Shown here: positions 5,192-8,384 of the stretch, one piece after another
Numbering within the stretch: the stretch's first letter is position 1
Layout: each line of letters starts with the position of its first letter
Assembly: GCA_021825785.1 (NCBI GenBank)
Contig: JAKAGP010000048.1
Location: forward strand, 1 to 8,384
Length of the DNA: 8,384 bases
From: Nitrospirota bacterium
GTDB lineage: Bacteria; Nitrospirota; Thermodesulfovibrionia; Thermodesulfovibrionales; JdFR-88
Reading direction: 5' to 3'
Program-made: the position numbers and the translations under genes
The notes under the pieces: generated by a model
Seen by the model: only the letters and a program-made list of their open reading frames with translations
Database searches by the model: none
What the model was told of the DNA's origin: nothing

Positions 5192-5910
5192 GCAGGACGG
5201 ATCTTAGACATGTGTTTGAATTTTACAGGGCGATGGGCCTGGATGAGGTCCCGCTCGGGGCCGGTGTTGAACTCAAAAAGGAAAAAACAAAAACACAAAC
5301 AAACACGCAAAAAAAGCAGGACAAACGGAAAATGTCCGCAGGGGAAAAAGCCGCCGCACTGGAAAAACTCTACCACGAGGCGCTAGAGGGCTGCACGGGC
5401 TGTAAACTATCCGCCGGGAGAACAAACATAGTCTTTGGCGAGGGGAACCCCTCGGCAAGGATCATGTTCATAGGCGAGGCGCCGGGCGCGGAAGAGGACA
5501 AACAGGGCCGCCCGTTCGTCGGCAGGGCCGGACAACTGCTCACAAATCTTATCATCAAGCTGGGGATGAAGAGAGAGGATGTCTTCATAGCCAATATAGT
5601 AAAGTGCAGGCCCGAGGGAAACAGGGACCCGGAAGAAGATGAGGTTAGCGCTTGCCTGCCCTTCCTTAAAAAACAGATAGGGATAATCGCTCCCGAGGCC
5701 ATAATTGCTCTTGGAAGGGTGTCCGCGCAGACCCTGCTGTGCACGGAAGTCCAGATAAGCAAATTGCGCGGCAGATTCGCCAACTTTGAGGGGATCCCCT
5801 TCATGCCCACATATCATCCGTCTTACCTGCTCAGGAACCCAAAGGACAAGATACTCACGTGGCAGGATGCCTTGCAGGTCCTTGAGCTCCTGGGCCTGAA
5901 GGCCCCATGA
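5176..5910 (+). CDS. Family 4 uracil-DNA glycosylase (4Fe-4S)
   Basis: This enzyme excises uracil from DNA to start base-excision repair. The 244 residues show the iron-sulfur ligands C73-x2-C76, C144 (in [11 protein letters not shown]) and C160. The active-site motif is GEAPGAEED (100-108), followed by [12 protein letters not shown] (111-122) and the second motif HPSYLLRNP (214-222). These define family 4 (UDGa-like), common in anaerobes, thermophiles and many other bacteria. Residues 8-30 form the short N-terminal helix region seen in many bacterial members. It is joined to the core by a Lys/Thr/Gln/Asn-rich low-complexity linker (34-52) encoded by an A-rich stretch. The ATG at 5176 has GGGAG (5163-5167) at 8-nt spacing and overlaps nadK. 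An internal ATG at 5332 (M53) would give just the core, but it is not needed to explain the gene. Confidence 0.93.
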   Translation: MGEPVSRTDLRHVFEFYRAMGLDEVPLGAGVELKKEKTKTQTNTQKKQDKRKMSAGEKAAALEKLYHEALEGCTGCKLSAGRTNIVFGEGNPSARIMFIGEAPGAEEDKQGRPFVGRAGQLLTNLIIKLGMKREDVFIANIVKCRPEGNRDPEEDEVSACLPFLKKQIGIIAPEAIIALGRVSAQTLLCTEVQISKLRGRFANFEGIPFMPTYHPSYLLRNPKDKILTWQDALQVLELLGLKAP

Positions 5911-6443
5911 AGCAGCTCTGGACGCCATGGCGCATCGAGTACATCCTGTCCCCTGAAAAAGGGGAATGCATATTTTGCCAATACCCTAAAAAAAATAAAA
6001 ATGAAGACAGACAGACCCTTATCCTTCGCCGGGGCGGGACCTGTTTCGTTATGATGAACAAATATCCTTATAACGGCGGCCATCTGCTGGTGGCCCCGTA
6101 CAGGCACGCCTCCCACATCGAGGAGCTTAATGATAATGAGCTTTGCGATCTGATCCGCCTGACAAGACTCTCCATATCATGCCTGTCCAAGGCGATACAG
6201 CCCGAAGGGTTTAACACGGGCTTCAATATGGGCAAAGCTGCGGGCGCAGGCATAGAAGAGCACCTTCACATGCACATAGTCCCCCGCTGGACCGGGGACT
6301 CAGGTTTCATGGCCGTCCTGGACGAGGTCCACGTAATACCGGAGCATCTGCTGTCCACCTATGACAAGCTCCGCCCCCTTTTTGGCGAACTCTCTTTTGA
6401 GGCCAATTTTGAGACACCTTCCCCAGGCGGACCGGCTTTATGA
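5907..6443 (+). CDS. HIT-family nucleotide hydrolase/phosphorylase
   Basis: The 178-residue protein contains a HIT domain with the active-site triad HLHMHIVPRW (H119, H121, H123) and the upstream NGGHLLVAPYRH block (56-67). The N-terminus [13 protein letters not shown] followed by C21-x2-C24 is typical of the HIT branch that includes mycobacterial Ap4A phosphorylase and carries a zinc-binding CxxC. The likely substrates are dinucleoside polyphosphates or other nucleotide conjugates, but the exact reaction cannot be read from the sequence. Its start shares the ATGA junction with the glycosylase stop, and its stop shares another ATGA with recN, so the three genes are probably translationally coupled. 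A short Lys/Asn-rich stretch (28-32) interrupts the region after the CxxC and is encoded by an A-rich patch. Confidence 0.9.
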   Translation: MKQLWTPWRIEYILSPEKGECIFCQYPKKNKNEDRQTLILRRGGTCFVMMNKYPYNGGHLLVAPYRHASHIEELNDNELCDLIRLTRLSISCLSKAIQPEGFNTGFNMGKAAGAGIEEHLHMHIVPRWTGDSGFMAVLDEVHVIPEHLLSTYDKLRPLFGELSFEANFETPSPGGPAL

Positions 6444-8104
6444 TACGGGAACTCAGGATAAAGGATTTCGCCATCATACGGGACCTGGACATCTGTTTTT
6501 CAGAGGGCCTCAATGTGCTGACAGGAGAGACCGGCGCGGGAAAATCGATAATAGTGGACGCGCTGGGGATCGCGCTGGGGGGCAGGGCCTATGCCGGGAT
6601 GATAAGGTCCGGATGCGAAGCGGCAACGGTCCAGGTCTATTTCGAGACAGAAGACAGGCCGCCCGTGCTGGAAAACCTGGCTATCGGCGAAGACAACGGC
6701 AATGCAATGGTCCTGAGGCGAATAATCTCGGCCTCCTCCGGCAAAAACAGGGCCTTTTTGAACGACGTAATGGTTGGGGTCCAGGCCTTGTCCGAGCTGG
6801 GCAAAGACCTGGTGGACATCCATGGCCAGCATGATCACCAGAGCCTCCTTTCCCCTCAAAACCAGCTTAGGATGCTCGATGAAGCGGCCGGGTTGTCCGC
6901 GGAGAGAAAACTGGTCAGCTCTCTTTATGAACAGGCTGCGGGCGCAAGGGAAAGGCTGGCCAGGATCGGCTCCGGCCTGGAGGAAAAAAACAGGAAGCGG
7001 GAGCTGCTCTCATTTCAGATAGAGGAGATCGGCTCCGCCCAATTGACAGCAGGCGAAGACTTGAAGCTGGAGGAGGAAAAGAACATACTCATTCACCTTG
7101 TACGGCTGAGAGAGCTCATGGAGTCCGCATATGCGCTTATTTACGGGGCCGACGGCTCCGCCATTGAGGACCTCTCCAGGGCTAAAAACGCGCTGCAAGA
7201 GGCCGCCTCTATCGATCCACAGGCCGGCCAGCCCCTGGAATTCATCTCGCAGGCCCTGCCCTTACTTGATGAGGCGGCCATGTTCCTGAGATCGAAAAAA
7301 GACTCCTACGAGCCGGACCCGGACAGGCTTGCCCAAGTGGAGGAAAGGCTTGAGCTCATAAAAAAACTCAAAAAAAAATACGGCGGCACTATTGAAGACG
7401 TTCTGGGACAGATGGACCGGGCCCGCGCGGAGCTTGCGGGCCTGCTTGAGGAAGGCGAAAGCGCCGTCAACATTGAAAAAGAGCTTAAAGAGACGGAGAC
7501 CAGGCTGGCCCGGGCGGCGGAGGCCCTTTCCTCCAAAAGGAAAAAATTCGCCCTCGAAGCCCAAAAGGCCGTTACCCGTATCATGAAAGAACTGGCCCTT
7601 GAAAAGGCCCAGTTCAAGATAGAATTTTCCAGCTGCGAGACCGGACCAGGCGGGGCGGACAGGATAGAATTTCTTTTTAACGCCAATCCCGGCGAAGGGT
7701 TAAGGCCGCTCCATAAGGTGGCTTCAGGCGGAGAGCTGTCCAGGCTGATGCTCGCCATAAAAAGCGCCATGAGGAGCAAGGGGGTGCCGGTACTGGTATT
7801 CGATGAGGTGGACGCCGGCATCGGCGGGAAAACAGCCTGGAACGTGGCAAGAAAATTAAAGGAGCTTGCCGGGTCTCACCAGGTGCTCTGTATTACGCAC
7901 GAGCCCCAGATAGCCGGCGCCGCGGATACCCATTTCGTTATAGAAAAAGAGGCCGGCCCCGAGGGCACAAAAGTTATAATAAAAGAGGTCCGGGACGGCG
8001 CGAGGCAGGAAGAGGTGGCAAGGATGTTAGGCGGAAAACTGACTGATGCGTCTTTAAGGCACGCAAAAGAACTGATCGAAAGAGGGTTTTTAGCAACATC
8101 ATGA
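6440..8104 (+). CDS. recN: DNA double-strand break repair protein RecN
   Basis: RecN is an SMC-like ATPase that gathers broken DNA ends for recombination repair. Its 554 residues are full length. The order is an N-terminal ATPase half with Walker A GETGAGKS (29-36) and the RecN-typical DIHGQHDHQ (126-134), a central coiled coil (about 155-385, rich in Glu, Lys, Arg and Ala), then a C-terminal ATPase half with signature SGGELSR (429-435), Walker B VLVFDEVD (452-459) followed by AGIGG, and an H-loop ITHEPQIAG (485-493). The last is commonly 'THLPQVA' in other RecN proteins. The start ATGA overlaps the HIT stop, and the gene's own stop forms an ATGA with the ferredoxin gene. No LexA-type operator is seen, since the gene lies deep inside the operon, so damage induction from its own promoter is not evident. 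Confidence 0.96.
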   Translation: MIRELRIKDFAIIRDLDICFSEGLNVLTGETGAGKSIIVDALGIALGGRAYAGMIRSGCEAATVQVYFETEDRPPVLENLAIGEDNGNAMVLRRIISASSGKNRAFLNDVMVGVQALSELGKDLVDIHGQHDHQSLLSPQNQLRMLDEAAGLSAERKLVSSLYEQAAGARERLARIGSGLEEKNRKRELLSFQIEEIGSAQLTAGEDLKLEEEKNILIHLVRLRELMESAYALIYGADGSAIEDLSRAKNALQEAASIDPQAGQPLEFISQALPLLDEAAMFLRSKKDSYEPDPDRLAQVEERLELIKKLKKKYGGTIEDVLGQMDRARAELAGLLEEGESAVNIEKELKETETRLARAAEALSSKRKKFALEAQKAVTRIMKELALEKAQFKIEFSSCETGPGGADRIEFLFNANPGEGLRPLHKVASGGELSRLMLAIKSAMRSKGVPVLVFDEVDAGIGGKTAWNVARKLKELAGSHQVLCITHEPQIAGAADTHFVIEKEAGPEGTKVIIKEVRDGARQEEVARMLGGKLTDASLRHAKELIERGFLATS

Positions 8105-8352
8105 AAACGGAAAAAACTAAAAACAAAAACCAGGCGAACGGCCGCAGGCAGGGCAAAATAACCATCAGCACGGAGCTTTGCAAAGGCTGCAAGTACTGCG
8201 TCCTGTCGTGCCCCAAGGGAGTCATCGAGATGGACAAAAAACTCCAGCCTGCGGGATTTTACACCGCACAGGCCGTTAGGATGGAGGATTGCTCCGGGTG
8301 CGCCATCTGCGCCAGGATGTGCCCCGAGGTGGCCATAGAGGTCTGGGCATAA
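8101..8352 (+). CDS. korD: 2x[4Fe-4S] ferredoxin, 2-oxoacid oxidoreductase delta-subunit type
   Basis: The 83-residue protein has two classic cluster motifs: C27-x2-C30-x2-C33-x3-C37-P and C64-x2-C67-x2-C70-x3-C74-P. The stretch between and around them (CPKGVIEMD ... GFYTAQAV ... CSGCAICARMCPEVAIEV) matches the delta subunit of 2-oxoglutarate or pyruvate:ferredoxin oxidoreductases, which carries electrons from the thiamine-pyrophosphate subunit to ferredoxin. Residues 1-18 are a basic Lys/Asn/Thr/Gln-rich extension that is low in complexity and A-rich in codons. The ATG overlaps the recN stop (ATGA). In this family the alpha, beta and gamma subunit genes usually follow; they would lie beyond the right edge and cannot be seen. 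The symbol is tentative: a stand-alone ferredoxin or PorD cannot be excluded. Confidence 0.75.
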   Translation: MKTEKTKNKNQANGRRQGKITISTELCKGCKYCVLSCPKGVIEMDKKLQPAGFYTAQAVRMEDCSGCAICARMCPEVAIEVWA

Positions 8353-8384
8353 AACAAAAGGGGAAAAAGAAAAAAGCCTGAAAT
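8353..8384 (+). other. A-rich intergenic tail at the right edge
   Basis: The 32 nt after the ferredoxin stop are mostly A and G, with a GGGG at 8360-8363 that could serve as part of a ribosome binding site. No terminator hairpin is seen, so transcription plausibly continues into the next gene outside the window. Confidence 0.3.

Noticed and set aside
5332..5910. Shorter start at M53 for the uracil-DNA glycosylase
   Set aside because: The 5176 start has a good Shine-Dalgarno site at 8 nt and an N-terminal segment typical of bacterial members, whereas 5332 lacks a Shine-Dalgarno site.
6361..6834. Alternative + strand frame of 157 codons across the HIT/recN junction
   Set aside because: It overlaps conserved HIT C-terminal and RecN Walker A coding sequence in another frame. 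The product is Gly/Arg/Gln-rich without motifs.

Overview
The window looks like a chromosomal housekeeping segment of an anaerobic, GC-rich bacterium. The taxonomic signal is soft. A 4Fe-4S/DUF3786 protein, a family 4 (iron-sulfur) uracil-DNA glycosylase and a KorD/PorD-type ferredoxin subunit point to an anaerobe. Together with heavy use of AGG (Arg) and ATA (Ile) codons in otherwise GC-rich genes, they suggest a Nitrospirota- or Desulfobacterota-like lineage. This is inference, not identification.

Left part (1-1002). A minus-strand gene for a small 4Fe-4S protein with a DUF3786 domain (144-656) ends early. Its missing C-terminal region is still readable in another frame at 1-168, so the gene appears to have suffered an internal deletion with a frame change. 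A 346-bp divergent intergenic region (657-1002) follows. It holds two outward-facing extended -10 boxes (TGnTATAAT), one per direction, a TAAAAAT/ATTTTTA inverted repeat, a 48-bp dispersed-type palindrome of the 'GTCATTGCGAG...GCAATCTC' kind, and a GC-rich inverted repeat just upstream of the rightward promoter. This part is visibly AT-richer than the rest.

Right part (1003-8352). Nine genes lie head to tail on the + strand in one tight apparent operon: nnr (NAD(P)HX epimerase/dehydratase), pgeF-like laccase-domain protein, a CBS-pair protein, tsaE, nadK, a family 4 uracil-DNA glycosylase, a HIT-family protein, recN, and a two-[4Fe-4S] ferredoxin-type 2-oxoacid oxidoreductase delta subunit. 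The junctions are overlaps of 32, 59, 16, 4, 4 and 4 nt, apart from a 90-nt A-rich spacer before the CBS gene and a short gap before tsaE. The themes are NAD(P) supply and repair (nnr, nadK), DNA repair (udg, recN), tRNA t6A modification (tsaE), cell-wall or nucleotide quality control (pgeF, HIT), and the start of what may be a 2-oxoacid:ferredoxin oxidoreductase gene set continuing past the right edge.

I see no dedicated defence system, mobile element, CRISPR array, tRNA or rRNA. The points most worth a second look are the apparently leaderless nnr transcript, a tsaE gene whose Shine-Dalgarno site and homology point to an AUC/AUA start, the broken DUF3786 gene, and recurrent A-rich patches placed at linkers, gene starts and junctions along the operon.
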